A stretch of DNA of 64,000 bases, taken from Actinomycetota bacterium (GTDB lineage Bacteria; Actinomycetota; Actinomycetes; S36-B12; CAIYMF01). Made by a program: the position numbers and the translations under genes. The notes under the pieces were generated by a model that was given only the letters and a program-made list of their open reading frames with translations, was not told the origin of the DNA and made no database searches. This document shows positions 1 to 9,155 of the stretch, in pieces; positions within the stretch are counted from its first letter, which is position 1; each line of letters starts with the position of its first letter. Location of the stretch: contig JAPLAU010000008.1 of the NCBI GenBank assembly GCA_026393115.1, forward strand, positions 62,001-126,000. Reading direction: 5' to 3'.

Positions 1-718
1 TGCCGTGGGGACTTCCTGCATCGACGAGAACTCGCAGCCTGCCTCCGGGCGACACATCGCGCGGAATCTGATCATTGAGGAGAACGCCATCGCTGTCGAC
101 CGCCGGCGTATCGGTCAGCGGCCACAGTGTGACGAGGCCGGTAACGGGGGTTTCAGCGGGACTTGGAAGCCATGGCAGGAATGTGCGCCCGAGGCCTACG
201 CGCGTGAGGTTGCCGTCACCCGGATCGGACTGCGCCTCAACGGCGAGCAGGTACACACCGGCGCTGCCAAGTGCGAGTGTTGCCATGGGCACGGTGAGGA
301 TGAACGGAGCTGTTTGCCCGGGCCGCAGATCGGCGATAGGGGGAGTGCGGGTTCCGCCAACGCCCGAACCATTAGGGGAACTGGTTCCGTTGCTGATGTC
401 GACAAGTGTCTTGCGATCGGCGAGCGGTTCGCCGCCGACGCGCAATCGCACCGTGACGCCGAGAACAGTTTCGCCCGACGTGTTCGCCACCGTTCCGGTC
501 AGCGTGAGGGTGTCAGTCGCAAGCGGCGCAAGCGGCGTGAGTGACGTGATCGCGATGGTCACGGGGGGCGGAGTTTCGGCGGCCACGCTGCTGGTGATCG
601 CCGATGGAAGAATTACCGCAGCGAGGACGACAAGAACTGACAGTGCCGCCCTTCGAGTACGGCCTGCTCGCGTCACGCCTGCTTGTCTGGCGCGTGACTG
701 CTCGCCTGCTCGCGTCAC
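1..718 (-). CDS. DUF6049 family secreted/membrane-anchored protein, partial
   Basis: This gene runs off the left edge, so only the first 239 codons are present. The GTG at 718 overlaps the stop of the upstream Nudix gene by four bases (GTGA), which indicates translational coupling. The N-terminus is Arg-rich and is followed by a hydrophobic segment at about residues 23-45 ([17 protein letters not shown]) ending near an AAET cleavage-like site, so it is exported. The next part is a beta-rich region ([19 protein letters not shown]) typical of the extracytoplasmic part of DUF6049 proteins. In Actinobacteria this family sits between the Nudix gene and murJ; the missing downstream part cannot be checked here. 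Its function is unknown, but the genomic link to the flippase MurJ suggests an envelope role. Confidence 0.8.
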   Translation of the reverse strand, partial: MTRAGEQSRARQAGVTRAGRTRRAALSVLVVLAAVILPSAITSSVAAETPPPVTIAITSLTPLAPLATDTLTLTGTVANTSGETVLGVTVRLRVGGEPLADRKTLVDISNGTSSPNGSGVGGTRTPPIADLRPGQTAPFILTVPMATLALGSAGVYLLAVEAQSDPGDGNLTRVGLGRTFLPWLPSPAETPVTGLVTLWPLTDTPAVDSDGVLLNDQIPRDVSPGGRLRVLVDAGSPHG

Positions 719-1497
719 GCGCTGTCGGCCCCCGCGTGCCCCTCGTCAGCGTCACTCAACCCCGGCTTCAGGGCGCGGACATCGACGTGGAAGCCCGCAT
801 CCGCAAGCAATCCGGGAACACGCTCCAACAGCCTGCGCTCGTCGGCATAGCCCAACCGCGTGGGCAGTTCCGCCACCGGAACCCAGGCCACTTCTTCCAC
901 TTCAATGTCTTCGTCCGACAGGTCACCGCCCGTGGCTTCAAGCACGAAGTGGTGCACGGTCTTGTGAATGCGTCGACCTTCGGCCACGAACCAAAAATCA
1001 ATGACTCCGAGTGGGGCGATGACCCGTGAATAAATTCCGGTCTCTTCCTGCGCCTCACGAACGGCGGCCTGTTCGGCCGTTTCGCCTTCTTCCAGATGGC
1101 CCTTGGGCATCGACCACACCAGTCGCTTGCGACGATCGAGCCGGCCAATCAGAGCAGCCTCGATCTGACCGCCGTCGAGTCGCAGGACCAAGCCGCCCGC
1201 GCTGGTTTCCTCGACGCGGGTCAGGCGACGGGTGCGAGTCGACTTAGCGGCTGTCTTCGAGGCGGGTTTCGAGGCAGGTTTCGGGCCGGGTTTCGGGCCA
1301 GGTTTGTCGGATTGTGTGGTCGAACTCCTGCGCGAAGGCTTCCGGTTCGCGTTGGATGTGCGGTTATCCGTAGCCCGTTCAGGTTGAGGCGACGGCTCAG
1401 ACGCTGTACTGCCACCGACCGCATCGCGCTCTGAAGACGGGGTTGGCGAGCTCGTCGGCTTCGTCTCCCCGCCTCCCGGTTCAAGGGTGGTGGACAT
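715..1497 (-). CDS. Nudix hydrolase with long disordered N-terminus
   Basis: The protein has 260 residues. A complete Nudix box lies at residues 133-155 (GHLEEGE, then REAQEETGI), so a nucleoside-diphosphate-linked substrate is hydrolysed with metal help. The domain starts near residue 95. The first 90 residues are low-complexity, with a Pro-Lys repeat ([15 protein letters not shown], about 67-81), so they are probably disordered. The position next to the CCA-adding enzyme matches the MutT4-like Nudix gene of other Actinobacteria. The start is supported by a TAGGCT hexamer ending six bases before the ATG, which suggests a leaderless transcript. The gene diverges from cca and is coupled to the DUF6049 gene. 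The substrate cannot be told from sequence; housecleaning of oxidised nucleotides or dinucleoside polyphosphates are the usual options. Confidence 0.88.
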   Translation of the reverse strand: MSTTLEPGGGETKPTSSPTPSSERDAVGGSTASEPSPQPERATDNRTSNANRKPSRRSSTTQSDKPGPKPGPKPASKPASKTAAKSTRTRRLTRVEETSAGGLVLRLDGGQIEAALIGRLDRRKRLVWSMPKGHLEEGETAEQAAVREAQEETGIYSRVIAPLGVIDFWFVAEGRRIHKTVHHFVLEATGGDLSDEDIEVEEVAWVPVAELPTRLGYADERRLLERVPGLLADAGFHVDVRALKPGLSDADEGHAGADSA

Positions 1498-1503
1498 GGG
1501 GCA

Positions 1504-1544
1504 AGCCTACGGTGCGCGACCCACGGGGCCGACCACCGTAGGCT
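1504..1544. promoter_or_regulatory. Symmetrical divergent promoter pair (11-bp perfect inverted repeat)
   Basis: AGCCTACGGTG at 1504-1514 and CACCGTAGGCT at 1534-1544 are perfect inverted copies separated by 19 bases. Each arm contains a TAGGCT -10-like hexamer pointing outward. The left one (minus strand) ends 6 nt before the Nudix ATG, and the right one ends 8 nt before the cca GTG. Both transcripts would be leaderless. No clear -35 was seen. The dyad may bind a regulator or simply reflect two similar promoters. Confidence 0.6.
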
Positions 1545-1552
1545 GAGACACC

Positions 1553-3025
1553 GTGTCGCCCATCCTCCGTCCGGCTCAGCAGCAGGCCCTTGGGGCCTGG
1601 CTTGACGCTGCCCCGGGTCTGGAGGAACTCGCCGGACGCTTCGAGGCCGCTGGCTGGGAGGTCGCGCTGGTCGGAGGCGCTGTTCGCGATCTGGTGACCC
1701 AGACGGATGCCGACGGTTCCCGCCCCGCACCCATTCCCGTCGACATCGACCTCACGACGAATGCGCACCCGCACGTGGTGCAGCAGCTTGTCGCCGGCTG
1801 GGCGACCGCCGTCTGGGATGTGGGCATCGCCTTCGGCACTGTCGGCGCCACCTACGGCGCCGTTCAATACGAAATCACGACGTACCGCACTGAGTTGTAT
1901 TCGGAAGATTCGCGCAAACCCGAGGTGGCGTACGGAACGTCGCTCGAGGACGATCTACTGCGGCGGGATTTCCGGGTCAACGCCATGGCAGTGCGTCTGC
2001 CGAGCCGAGAGTTTGTCGATCCATTCGACGGATTGGCCGACCTCGCCGAAGGTGTGTTGCGAACGCCCGGCAGCCCGGCCGATTCATTCGGTGACGATCC
2101 ATTGCGCATCATGCGCGCCGCGCGTTTCATCTCCCAGTTGAGTTTCTCGGTGGCACCCGACGTGGTCGAGTCCGCCACGCAGATGAGTGATCGCATTGCC
2201 ATCGTGTCGGCCGAGCGGGTGCGCGAAGAACTGGTTCGTTTGGTGATGGGTCGCAGTCCGCGCGAGGGTTTGGCCTTCATGGTGCAAACCGGTCTCGCAG
2301 CGCACGTGCTGCCCGAACTTCCGACGCTGGCACTCGAGATCGACGAGCATCACCATCACAAGGACGTGTACGAGCACACCCTCACCGTGCTCGAGCAGGC
2401 GATGGTTCTCGAGAATGCACACCAGCCGGTGAGTGGTCCTGACTTCGTGTTGCGCTTCGCGGCTCTGATGCACGATGTGGGTAAGCCGCGCACCCGCAAG
2501 TTTGAAGCCGACGGCGGTGTCTCGTTTCACCATCACGAAGTTGTCGGTGCCAAGATCACGCGCAAGCGCATGCAGGCATTGCGGTTTTCCAATGACGATA
2601 TTGACGCGGTGTCCCGCCTCGTCGAACTGCACCTGCGATTCCATGGCTACGGCACCGGCGAATGGACTGACTCGGCAGTGCGACGTTACGTACGCGACGC
2701 GGGCGACTTGCTCGATCGACTGCACAAGTTGACGCGCGCCGACTGCACTACGCGCAATCGTCGCAAGGCCGAACGTTTGCAGCGCACCTACGACGACCTT
2801 GAACAACGCATTGAGCGACTGTCCGCCGAAGAGGAACTTGCGTCGATTCGCCCCGAACTCGACGGAGCTCAGATCATGGCCCTGCTCGATATTCCCGCAG
2901 GTCCGATGGTGGGCGAGGCGTACCGATTTCTGCTCGACGTGCGACTCGATCGCGGACCCCTCGGTGAGGAGCTCGCGACCGAGGCACTACGCGCCTGGTG
3001 GGCTGCGCGGTCACGCGAGTTGTAG
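1553..3025 (+). CDS. cca: CCA-adding tRNA nucleotidyltransferase (poly(A) polymerase family)
   Basis: This 490-residue enzyme adds or repairs the 3'-CCA end of tRNA. The class II nucleotidyltransferase motifs are all present: GGAVRD at residues 41-46, the metal-binding DID at 64-66, and RRDFRVNA at 137-144. An HD domain follows (MHDVG, with HD at 307-308), which is common in bacterial enzymes with 2',3'-cyclic phosphodiesterase activity. The length fits the actinobacterial family, where the gene is often called pcnA. The GTG start follows a TAGGCT hexamer by 8 nt. The stop (TAG, 3023-3025) abuts the stop of the convergent membrane-protein gene with no gap. Confidence 0.95.
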   Translation: MSPILRPAQQQALGAWLDAAPGLEELAGRFEAAGWEVALVGGAVRDLVTQTDADGSRPAPIPVDIDLTTNAHPHVVQQLVAGWATAVWDVGIAFGTVGATYGAVQYEITTYRTELYSEDSRKPEVAYGTSLEDDLLRRDFRVNAMAVRLPSREFVDPFDGLADLAEGVLRTPGSPADSFGDDPLRIMRAARFISQLSFSVAPDVVESATQMSDRIAIVSAERVREELVRLVMGRSPREGLAFMVQTGLAAHVLPELPTLALEIDEHHHHKDVYEHTLTVLEQAMVLENAHQPVSGPDFVLRFAALMHDVGKPRTRKFEADGGVSFHHHEVVGAKITRKRMQALRFSNDDIDAVSRLVELHLRFHGYGTGEWTDSAVRRYVRDAGDLLDRLHKLTRADCTTRNRRKAERLQRTYDDLEQRIERLSAEEELASIRPELDGAQIMALLDIPAGPMVGEAYRFLLDVRLDRGPLGEELATEALRAWWAARSREL

Positions 3026-4225
3026 TTACTCGAGTACGGCGTCCTTGGGCTTGCCGAGCCCGAACCACAGCAGCACACCGATCACGATGAGCGAGACTGA
3101 CACGATCAGCAACTGACCCAGCGTCAGACTGAGCGCGAGGATGATCACGATGGCGCTGACACCGATGGCGAGTGCAAGCAGCCGGCCATAACGGCGAAGC
3201 CACCCAGCGAAACCGGAGCCTTCGGCGCTTTCAACGTCGGCGCGAGTCCACGAGCGAATCTTCGCGGCGGGAGCGGATTGACCGAACAGCCAGCCCAGCA
3301 CTGCCATCGCGATGCCGATTCCGAGCATCCATTCAATTCCGTTTGTCAGGAACCGCGTCAAGGTTGTGAAGAATGCTGCTTCAGCTGCCGCTAAGGGAGT
3401 GTTCTGCAATGCCAACTGCACTTGGCTCTCACCAATACTCAATCCCACGCGCAGGAGAACGGCCCCGACAAGTACAGCAAGGCCCACTGCCAACACCATG
3501 CGTGCACGTCGACGCGCCAGGATGATCGCCAGAATGAACAAAGCAATGGCGACCCAGAGAGTCCATGTCGATACTGGGTGGGTCACCGAGTAAATGGCCT
3601 GTGCCTGAGCAAGTTGATCGCTCTGGAGTAGAACGATCTGCTTGTCCTTCGGTGGCGTTTCGGGAAGTTTCGACGCGAAGGAAACACCGTCGTCGACCAT
3701 CCGCTGTCGCACCGCTTGGTAAAGAGCCGTGGTATCAAGCAGGACCGTTCCGTTCTTATCGACCTGAAGTGGGCCGTCGGGCTTGCCCTCAAGCAAGGTC
3801 ACCAAGGACTTCTGAGCGGCCGTATTGAAGACCACCCACGCCTTCTGGAATGCTGCGCTCTGCATGACCTTGAGCACCGCACGGTCGAGCAGATTGTCGA
3901 TAGCGGATGTGAGGGGGCCGACCAGTGCCTGGCCCGCGGGAGGCAGCACCTTTGCCAACGCTGCACTCACATCAATGGCGGAGGTCACTTGCTCGCTGAC
4001 GATGGTGGCGACTGTGTCTTGGATAGCAGGATCACTCGAGAGCGGTGTGACCGTTTCGATGTACTGAGTGGTCTCAGTGATCGTGCGCTGCGCCCAGAAG
4101 GCCGTGAGCCCGAGCGGAAGCAGAAGGGCTGCGATCACGAAGAACACGACGGCAACGATGGAGCGCGACTTACGGGGTCTCTTTACAACGGGTGTCTCGG
4201 TGCTCTCGGTCGCGGTCTCACTCAT
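3026..4225 (-). CDS. Polytopic membrane protein of unknown function
   Basis: The protein has 399 residues. A charged N-terminus (KRPRKSRS) leads into a first membrane helix at about 22-46. A hydrophilic region of about 165 residues follows, probably extracytoplasmic. Four or five more helices lie at about 214-238, 242-262, 293-315, 345-368 and 372-393. No catalytic motif was recognised. The ATG at 4225 is preceded by a good ribosome binding site (GAGGAG). It probably forms a co-oriented group with the MFS, ino1 and PadR genes. I do not recognise a named family; the large external loop suggests an envelope or sensory role, which is inference only. Confidence 0.75.
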   Translation of the reverse strand: MSETATESTETPVVKRPRKSRSIVAVVFFVIAALLLPLGLTAFWAQRTITETTQYIETVTPLSSDPAIQDTVATIVSEQVTSAIDVSAALAKVLPPAGQALVGPLTSAIDNLLDRAVLKVMQSAAFQKAWVVFNTAAQKSLVTLLEGKPDGPLQVDKNGTVLLDTTALYQAVRQRMVDDGVSFASKLPETPPKDKQIVLLQSDQLAQAQAIYSVTHPVSTWTLWVAIALFILAIILARRRARMVLAVGLAVLVGAVLLRVGLSIGESQVQLALQNTPLAAAEAAFFTTLTRFLTNGIEWMLGIGIAMAVLGWLFGQSAPAAKIRSWTRADVESAEGSGFAGWLRRYGRLLALAIGVSAIVIILALSLTLGQLLIVSVSLIVIGVLLWFGLGKPKDAVLE

Positions 4226-4267
4226 GCCTGCTCCTCGGATCGGTTGAATGAACTCTAGGGGCTTGCG

Positions 4268-5593
4268 TCAAGCAAGCGAGCCCCGTCGACGCGAGACGAC
4301 GAAGTACCACCCGGCAGCGAGAACAAGAACGAGTGAAATCAACACGTCAATCAGCGCCGACATACCGCTGATCGGCGACGTGAACGCGATCCACACCACA
4401 CCGATGACCAGCCCGATATTGACCGAGACGTCGTACAACGAGAAGACGCGACCGCGATGGTCGTCACTGACATCCTTCTGAACGATGGTGTCGCTGGTGA
4501 CCTTGACCGATTGGCCGGAGTATCCGATTCCAAAGCCAGCAACCAGCAATCCGGTAATTCCTGTGAGCCCCGGCCAGTTCAACGTGGTGCCGAGTAAACC
4601 GACGATTGTGAGTACTGCCGCGATGAGCAGACTCATAACACTCCACGGAACCGAGCCGAGGTGTCGCGTGGCCCATGGCGTCAATACCGCACCGATCAGT
4701 GCGCCAGCGGCGGTGACACCCACGACCACGGTGAGGCCGGCAAGCGCACCCGCGGGCTCGTTGGGGTCGTTGAGTGTGTTGCGCAGTATCAGGATTGCCA
4801 ACACGGTGGCCGCGCCAAATGCGATGCGGTGCATTGAGACCACCGCGATCGCGTCGGAGGCGGCGCGACGTTCGCGAAGGTGGTGGAAGCCGTCAATGAG
4901 TCCGCGCCACACGTCGCGAACACCTTCACCCACGATGTCGCCGTGTGGTCCGAGCAGATCGCGCGGAATGGTGCGGGCGACGAATGAGGCGCATAGATAT
5001 CCGACACCTGCGCACGCCAGCACCACCATGCTGCCTCGGTCGCCGCCTCCGCTGAGTGCGCGAATGCCAACACCCACGAGCCCGCCAATGGAGGATGCGA
5101 CCGTTCCAGCCGTGGGCGACAACGCGTTAGCGGTTACGAGCCCCGAGGGTTCGACCGTGTGAGGAAGGGAGGCGGAAAGTCCAGCGAGAACGAACCGACC
5201 GATTCCGAGCGTCACCAGTACCGCGAGGGCGAGATCGCCGCCGTCGTGACCGAGCACCACCAAGGTGGCCAGGATCGAGACCGACAGTGTGCGGAGCAGG
5301 TTGGCGTAGACGAGCACGCCTCGGCGACGCCATCGGTCGAGGAATACGCCGACGAAGGGTCCGATCAGTGAGTACGGCAGCAGCAGGACGACAAACGCGA
5401 TGGCGATGCGCGGTGCCGTTGCCTGACGTTCGGGCGAGAAGAGCACGAAGGTGGCGAGTGCTGCCTGCACGAGGCCGTCGGCGAATTGCCCGGTGAGGCG
5501 CACTGCGAACAGTCGCCGGAACGGCGAGGAGCCCAGCACATGCCGGAGCTCGGTGAGGGCCACGGGGTCCACCGTAGACGCACCCAACGCCAC
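4268..5593 (-). CDS. Major facilitator superfamily transporter
   Basis: The protein has 441 residues and about 12 hydrophobic segments. A typical MFS loop motif follows the second helix (GVFLDRWRRRGVLVYAN), and a long cytoplasmic loop sits in the middle. A member of this family commonly lies near ino1 in Actinobacteria. The substrate is unknown; family members are mostly drug/proton antiporters. The start is uncertain. The GTG at 5593 is the longest option. GTGs at 5572 or 5563 also fit, and a TACGGT hexamer lies 7 nt before the 5563 start, as in other leaderless genes here. The C-terminus ends in a basic stretch (SRRRGS). Confidence 0.85.
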   Translation of the reverse strand: MALGASTVDPVALTELRHVLGSSPFRRLFAVRLTGQFADGLVQAALATFVLFSPERQATAPRIAIAFVVLLLPYSLIGPFVGVFLDRWRRRGVLVYANLLRTLSVSILATLVVLGHDGGDLALAVLVTLGIGRFVLAGLSASLPHTVEPSGLVTANALSPTAGTVASSIGGLVGVGIRALSGGGDRGSMVVLACAGVGYLCASFVARTIPRDLLGPHGDIVGEGVRDVWRGLIDGFHHLRERRAASDAIAVVSMHRIAFGAATVLAILILRNTLNDPNEPAGALAGLTVVVGVTAAGALIGAVLTPWATRHLGSVPWSVMSLLIAAVLTIVGLLGTTLNWPGLTGITGLLVAGFGIGYSGQSVKVTSDTIVQKDVSDDHRGRVFSLYDVSVNIGLVIGVVWIAFTSPISGMSALIDVLISLVLVLAAGWYFVVSRRRGSLA

Positions 5594-5677
5594 GCGGGGC
5601 CTGGTCTCCGGTGAGGTGGAGTCCAGACCCCGCGAGTGTGGTGTGGTGTGTCAGTGCACGCATGGGCGCACGGTGGT

Positions 5678-6757
5678 TCAGCTCTCGATCGAACCAGCGA
5701 TGAAGTCCTCGACAGCCTGCTTGGCTTCGTCGTCGGAGTACTGCACCGGCGGCGACTTCATGAAGTAGCTCGAGGCCGACAGAATCGGTCCGCCGATGCC
5801 ACGGTCCTGGGCGATCTTGGCGGCGCGGATCGCGTCGATGATGATTCCGGCCGAGTTGGGTGAGTCCCATACCTCGAGCTTGTATTCCAAGCTCAGCGGC
5901 ACGTCACCGAAGTTGCGCCCCTCAAGGCGCACGAAGGCCCACTTGCGGTCGTCGAGCCACGCGACGTAGTCGCTCGGTCCGATGTGCACGTTGCGCGGTG
6001 AAATTTCGTCGCGCAACTGCGAAGTGACCGACTGCGTCTTGGAGATCTTCTTCGACTCAAGACGGTCGCGCTCGAGCATGTTCTTGAAGTCCATGTTGCC
6101 GCCGACGTTGAGCTGGTACGTGCGGTCGACGGTGACGCCGCGGTCTTCGAAGAGCTTGGCAAGAACGCGGTGCGTGATAGTGGCACCAATCTGCGACTTG
6201 ATGTCGTCGCCAACGATCGGAACACCAGCGGCGGTGAACTTGTCAGCCCACTCCTTGGTGCCCGCAATGAAGACGGGGAGGGCGTTGACGAAGGCGACCT
6301 TGGCGTCAATGGCGCACTGGGCGTAGAACTTCGCGGCCTTCTCGGAACCAACGGGCAAGTAGCACACGAGTACATCGGCCTGCGTGTCCCTGAGCACCTG
6401 CACGACGTCGACGGGCTCATCGTCACTCTCGATGACCATCTCGCGGTAGTACTTGCCAAGACCGTCAAGGGTGTGACCGCGCGACACGATGATGCCGGTG
6501 GGCGGGACGTCTGCGATCTTGATGGTGTTGTTCTCGCTGGCAACGATGGCTTCCGAGAGGTCTTGGCCGACCTTCTTGGCGTCAACGTCGAATGCGGCAA
6601 CGAACTCAATGTCGCTGATGTGGTACGGACCGAACGTGACGTGCATGAGTCCCGGAACGGAACTACTTGCATCAGCGTCGCGGTAGTACTCAACTCCTTG
6701 GACGAGCGACGAGGCGCAGTTTCCGACCCCGACGATCGCGACCTTCAGACTTCCCAT
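5678..6757 (-). CDS. ino1: Inositol-3-phosphate synthase
   Basis: This 359-residue enzyme converts glucose 6-phosphate to 1D-myo-inositol 3-phosphate with NAD+. In Actinobacteria the product feeds phosphatidylinositol lipids and mycothiol. The NAD-binding loop lies near the N-terminus ([13 protein letters not shown], about residues 10-22). The actinobacterial family motif [17 protein letters not shown] is present in the middle. The length is that of the short bacterial form. The ATG at 6757 is preceded by GAGGAAAGG. Only 15 nt separate it from the PadR gene, so the two are probably cotranscribed, as in mycobacteria. Confidence 0.95.
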   Translation of the reverse strand: MGSLKVAIVGVGNCASSLVQGVEYYRDADASSSVPGLMHVTFGPYHISDIEFVAAFDVDAKKVGQDLSEAIVASENNTIKIADVPPTGIIVSRGHTLDGLGKYYREMVIESDDEPVDVVQVLRDTQADVLVCYLPVGSEKAAKFYAQCAIDAKVAFVNALPVFIAGTKEWADKFTAAGVPIVGDDIKSQIGATITHRVLAKLFEDRGVTVDRTYQLNVGGNMDFKNMLERDRLESKKISKTQSVTSQLRDEISPRNVHIGPSDYVAWLDDRKWAFVRLEGRNFGDVPLSLEYKLEVWDSPNSAGIIIDAIRAAKIAQDRGIGGPILSASSYFMKSPPVQYSDDEAKQAVEDFIAGSIES

Positions 6758-6772
6758 TGTGTTGACCTTTCC

Positions 6773-7411
6773 TCACCTGTGTGTTGAACCGGATCGGTCG
6801 GACCCGGTGGTCGTGCTGACCTCGGAGATACTCCGTGGAGTTCGTGAGCGCGCTGCGCCGTCTTCGCCGGCGATGAGGTCATCGATCCAGCGCACTTCGC
6901 GCTCGACGGACTCGAGTCCGTGGCGCTGAAGTTCAAGGGTGTAGTTGTCGAGGCGTTCGCGGGTGCTGCGCAGTGAGGCTCTCAAGGTCGAGAGGCGCTC
7001 TTCGAGTCGGCTGCGGCGGCCCTCAAGAATGTGGCGACGCACGTCGGCGTCGGCGCTGCTGAAGAATGCGAAACGAATTCCGAAAGCGTCGTCGTCCCAG
7101 GTTTCGGGACCGGTTTCGGCGACGAGTTCGGCGAATCGCTCTTTGCCGTCGGCAGTGAGTTCGTAGACGATGCGAGCGCGCTTACCCGACAGAGCTGGTC
7201 CGTCGCTGCTGGCCGGACCAGCGGCGGCAATCAGGCCGGCCGATTCGAGAGTGCGCAGGCACGGGTAGAGCGATCCGTAGGAAATGGCATGGAACGTACC
7301 GAGCACCCCATTGAGTCGCTTGCGCAGTTCGTAACCGTGCATCGGAGCGTCGTGGAGCAGTCCGAGAACGGCGAACTCGAGCAAACTCGACTTCGAGCCG
7401 GAACGGGCCAC
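6773..7411 (-). CDS. PadR family transcriptional regulator
   Basis: The protein has 212 residues. The N-terminal winged-helix domain is clear (LEFAVLGLLHDAPMHGYEL, with SLYPCLRTLE as recognition and wing region). The C-terminal half is helical and charged (about 120-180), matching the PadR dimerisation part. The GTG at 7411 has an AAGGAG ribosome binding site. It lies immediately upstream of ino1, an arrangement shared with other Actinobacteria, so control of ino1 or of itself is likely. Palindromic ATGT/ACAT sequences in its promoter (7459-7492) are candidate operators. The ligand is unknown. Confidence 0.88.
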   Translation of the reverse strand: MARSGSKSSLLEFAVLGLLHDAPMHGYELRKRLNGVLGTFHAISYGSLYPCLRTLESAGLIAAAGPASSDGPALSGKRARIVYELTADGKERFAELVAETGPETWDDDAFGIRFAFFSSADADVRRHILEGRRSRLEERLSTLRASLRSTRERLDNYTLELQRHGLESVEREVRWIDDLIAGEDGAARSRTPRSISEVSTTTGSDRSGSTHR

Positions 7412-7458
7412 CGAATCTCCTTGGACGCTGAATTCAACGGGTTACTAAGTGCATTCTC

Positions 7459-7492
7459 GATGTAACACATGGTTATATCGGTTCGATACATC
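7459..7492 (-). promoter_or_regulatory. Candidate PadR operator and promoter
   Basis: GATGTA (7459-7464) and TACATC (7487-7492) form an outer inverted repeat, and ATGTAACACAT (7460-7470) is itself an ATGT-N3-ACAT dyad. On the minus strand a TATAAC -10-like hexamer (7477-7472) lies between the arms. PadR proteins usually bind ATGT-N-ACAT sequences, so autoregulation of the PadR-ino1 unit is plausible. Confidence 0.45.
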
Positions 7493-7520
7493 TCAACGAT
7501 ACCCCATCCGGCGCCAGTCC

Positions 7521-7572
7521 TCACCCCTACCCACCGCACCCACCGCGCTCACCCCTACCCACCGCACCCACA
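7521..7572. repeat. 23-bp direct repeat, two copies
   Basis: A 23-base C-rich sequence beginning TCACCCCTACCCACC occurs at 7521-7543 and 7550-7572, a period of 29 bases. It lies between the divergent PadR and DUF5318 genes. No function can be assigned. Confidence 0.7.
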
Positions 7573-7578
7573 ATTCAC

Positions 7579-7637
7579 CGAGACCCCACTCCAGAGCTAT
7601 TTCACGTGCCCGGAAGTGACGCTGGAACGGGGTCTCG
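7579..7637. repeat. Long imperfect inverted repeat (hairpin)
   Basis: Perfect 9-base arms CGAGACCCC (7579-7587) and GGGGTCTCG (7629-7637) enclose two further nested pairings, TCCAG/CTGGA and TCAC/GTGA, with matching two-base internal loops between the first two stems. The element is intergenic, before the DUF5318 promoter. It looks like a small palindromic repeat element; no second copy was seen here. Confidence 0.5.
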
Positions 7638-7675
7638 ACGATGGGTTGAAATGAGCACGGCGGCTCCCGGACGCT

Positions 7676-7681
7676 TAGAGT
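7676..7681 (+). promoter_or_regulatory. -10 element for leaderless DUF5318 transcript
   Basis: TAGAGT ends 6 nt before the GTG at 7688, and no ribosome binding site is present. This matches the other leaderless starts of the window. Confidence 0.5.
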
Positions 7682-7687
7682 CAGTCT

Positions 7688-8200
7688 GTGGCCGGGCAAC
7701 GATCGTCATCGATCAAGGGCAGTCGCGTGCCCGGCCGGTCGGGCCCCGCGCCCGACGAACGGCCTCAGGATGCGCCGCGAGTTCGCGTTGCGAATCCGGC
7801 CGAGCCTCGCGATGTGGTGAGTTTCGCACTACAGCGCCGGGCCGCCCTCGAAGACCTCTTCACCGGTGGCGCGCTCAGAAGCGATGCCTGCGACGCCGAT
7901 CCGTATCTGCTGCGTGCGGCGCAGTGGCATGGTGAGGCCACCGAACGAAAGTGCCCAGTGTGCCGACGCACCGAACTCACACACGTCACCTACACCTTTG
8001 GTGCTCAGTTGGGTCCCTACTCAGGCCGCGTTCGGGCTACCGGTGCATTGCCCGCGCTGGCCACTGAGTACGGAGAGTTTCGGGTGTATGTGGTGGAGGT
8101 GTGCCAGATGTGCACCTGGAACCACTTGGTGACGTCGTACGTATTGGGCGACGGAATTCCGCGAGCGGCACCGCGCCGTCCGCGCGATCTACTCGACTGA
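7688..8200 (+). CDS. DUF5318 family zinc-ribbon-like protein
   Basis: The protein has 170 residues and matches the family of mycobacterial Rv0049, conserved next to ponA. After a polar tail of about 40 residues come the conserved blocks CDADPYLLRAAQWHG and SYVLG. Two Cys pairs, CPVC (about 88-91) and CQMC (about 138-141), are spaced as a zinc-ribbon-like site. The function is unknown in every species I know of. The stable association with ino1/PadR on one side and the penicillin-binding protein on the other suggests a cell-wall or growth link. The transcript is probably leaderless from TAGAGT at 7676. Confidence 0.85.
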   Translation: MAGQRSSSIKGSRVPGRSGPAPDERPQDAPRVRVANPAEPRDVVSFALQRRAALEDLFTGGALRSDACDADPYLLRAAQWHGEATERKCPVCRRTELTHVTYTFGAQLGPYSGRVRATGALPALATEYGEFRVYVVEVCQMCTWNHLVTSYVLGDGIPRAAPRRPRDLLD

Positions 8201-8205
8201 CGCAC

Positions 8206-8211
8206 TACCAT
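8206..8211 (+). promoter_or_regulatory. -10 element for leaderless PhyH-like transcript
   Basis: TACCAT ends 7 nt before the ATG at 8219 and there is no Shine-Dalgarno sequence. Confidence 0.4.
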
Positions 8212-8218
8212 CACGCGC

Positions 8219-9067
8219 ATGAGCGATCCCATTGGGCAGGAGCGTCGTCAGGGCGGCACGTATCTCATTACTCAGGCCGATCGCGAGGCCTTTGCACGCG
8301 ATGGCTATGTGCATCTGCGCGGCGTCATGTCGGCCGACGAGATGGATGCCATCGACGATGTGTACACCCGATTCCTTCGGCGTGAGATCGACGTTGTGGG
8401 CAAAGACTTCAATGACATGACCACAGGCGAGCACGGAACTGATCCATCCGGCTACGCGATCGTCAATGTGATGCTTCCGCGTAAGTACTACCCGCAGTGG
8501 CAGGGCAATGTCTTTGAGCAGCGTGCCATCAGCATTGCCACACAGTTGTGCGGTGAGGGCATGGTCATCGACTTCGACCAGCTTCTCGCCAAGCGCCCGG
8601 GCCGCGTCGACGCGGTGTTCGGCTGGCATCAAGATCAGGCCTACTGGATTGACACCGACGACCGTCGCACCGCGACGTGCTGGTTGGCCGTTGACGACTC
8701 GACGGTCGACAACGGATGCCTGCAGTTCCTCCCGGGAAGTCAGCACGAGCCAGTACGCCCACACTTTCCGTTGCACGGTGATCGAGGCGAGAGTCACACG
8801 CTGGTCACCGATTTGCATGAAGGCGACGTCATGAGGCCGGTGCCGATTTCGCGCGGCGACATCACCGTTCACTGCGAAGGAATCTTGCACGGATCCGGCG
8901 GTAACGTCACCGTCGATTCGTGGCGGCGGGCTTACATCGTTGCTCTGCGCAGTGAAGAGACCGTGGGCGAAGAGCGCCGACGCGGTTTCACACACTCGCA
9001 TAACGACGGTCTTGAGGTACTTGACAGTGTCGCGGGCGTGCTGGCGGCCGATGGTGAGGCAGGCTAG
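8219..9067 (+). CDS. Phytanoyl-CoA dioxygenase (PhyH) family protein
   Basis: The protein has 282 residues. It carries the Fe(II)/2-oxoglutarate triad of the PhyH family: H137 and D139 in FGWHQDQAYW, a distal His at about 224 in GILHGSGGN, and a 2-oxoglutarate-binding Arg at about 236-237 (SWRRAYIV). It should hydroxylate a small molecule or acyl chain, but the substrate cannot be told; the family includes phytanoyl-CoA, ectoine and natural-product hydroxylases. It is not part of the usual conserved neighbourhood between DUF5318 and ponA, so it is probably a lineage-specific insertion. The start follows a TACCAT hexamer by 7 nt. Confidence 0.85.
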   Translation: MSDPIGQERRQGGTYLITQADREAFARDGYVHLRGVMSADEMDAIDDVYTRFLRREIDVVGKDFNDMTTGEHGTDPSGYAIVNVMLPRKYYPQWQGNVFEQRAISIATQLCGEGMVIDFDQLLAKRPGRVDAVFGWHQDQAYWIDTDDRRTATCWLAVDDSTVDNGCLQFLPGSQHEPVRPHFPLHGDRGESHTLVTDLHEGDVMRPVPISRGDITVHCEGILHGSGGNVTVDSWRRAYIVALRSEETVGEERRRGFTHSHNDGLEVLDSVAGVLAADGEAG

Positions 9068-9155
9068 AGGGAACGTTCGGCCTCCTCAACGCGTTGTGCG
9101 GTGAGGACCACCTTCCCCGTGTCACCTCCTAGTGAGCTCCTAGTAAGGCAGCGAC

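Noticed and set aside
8189-9001. 270-codon minus-strand frame opposite the PhyH gene
   Set aside because: It is antisense to a gene with a full catalytic triad and has no family motif.
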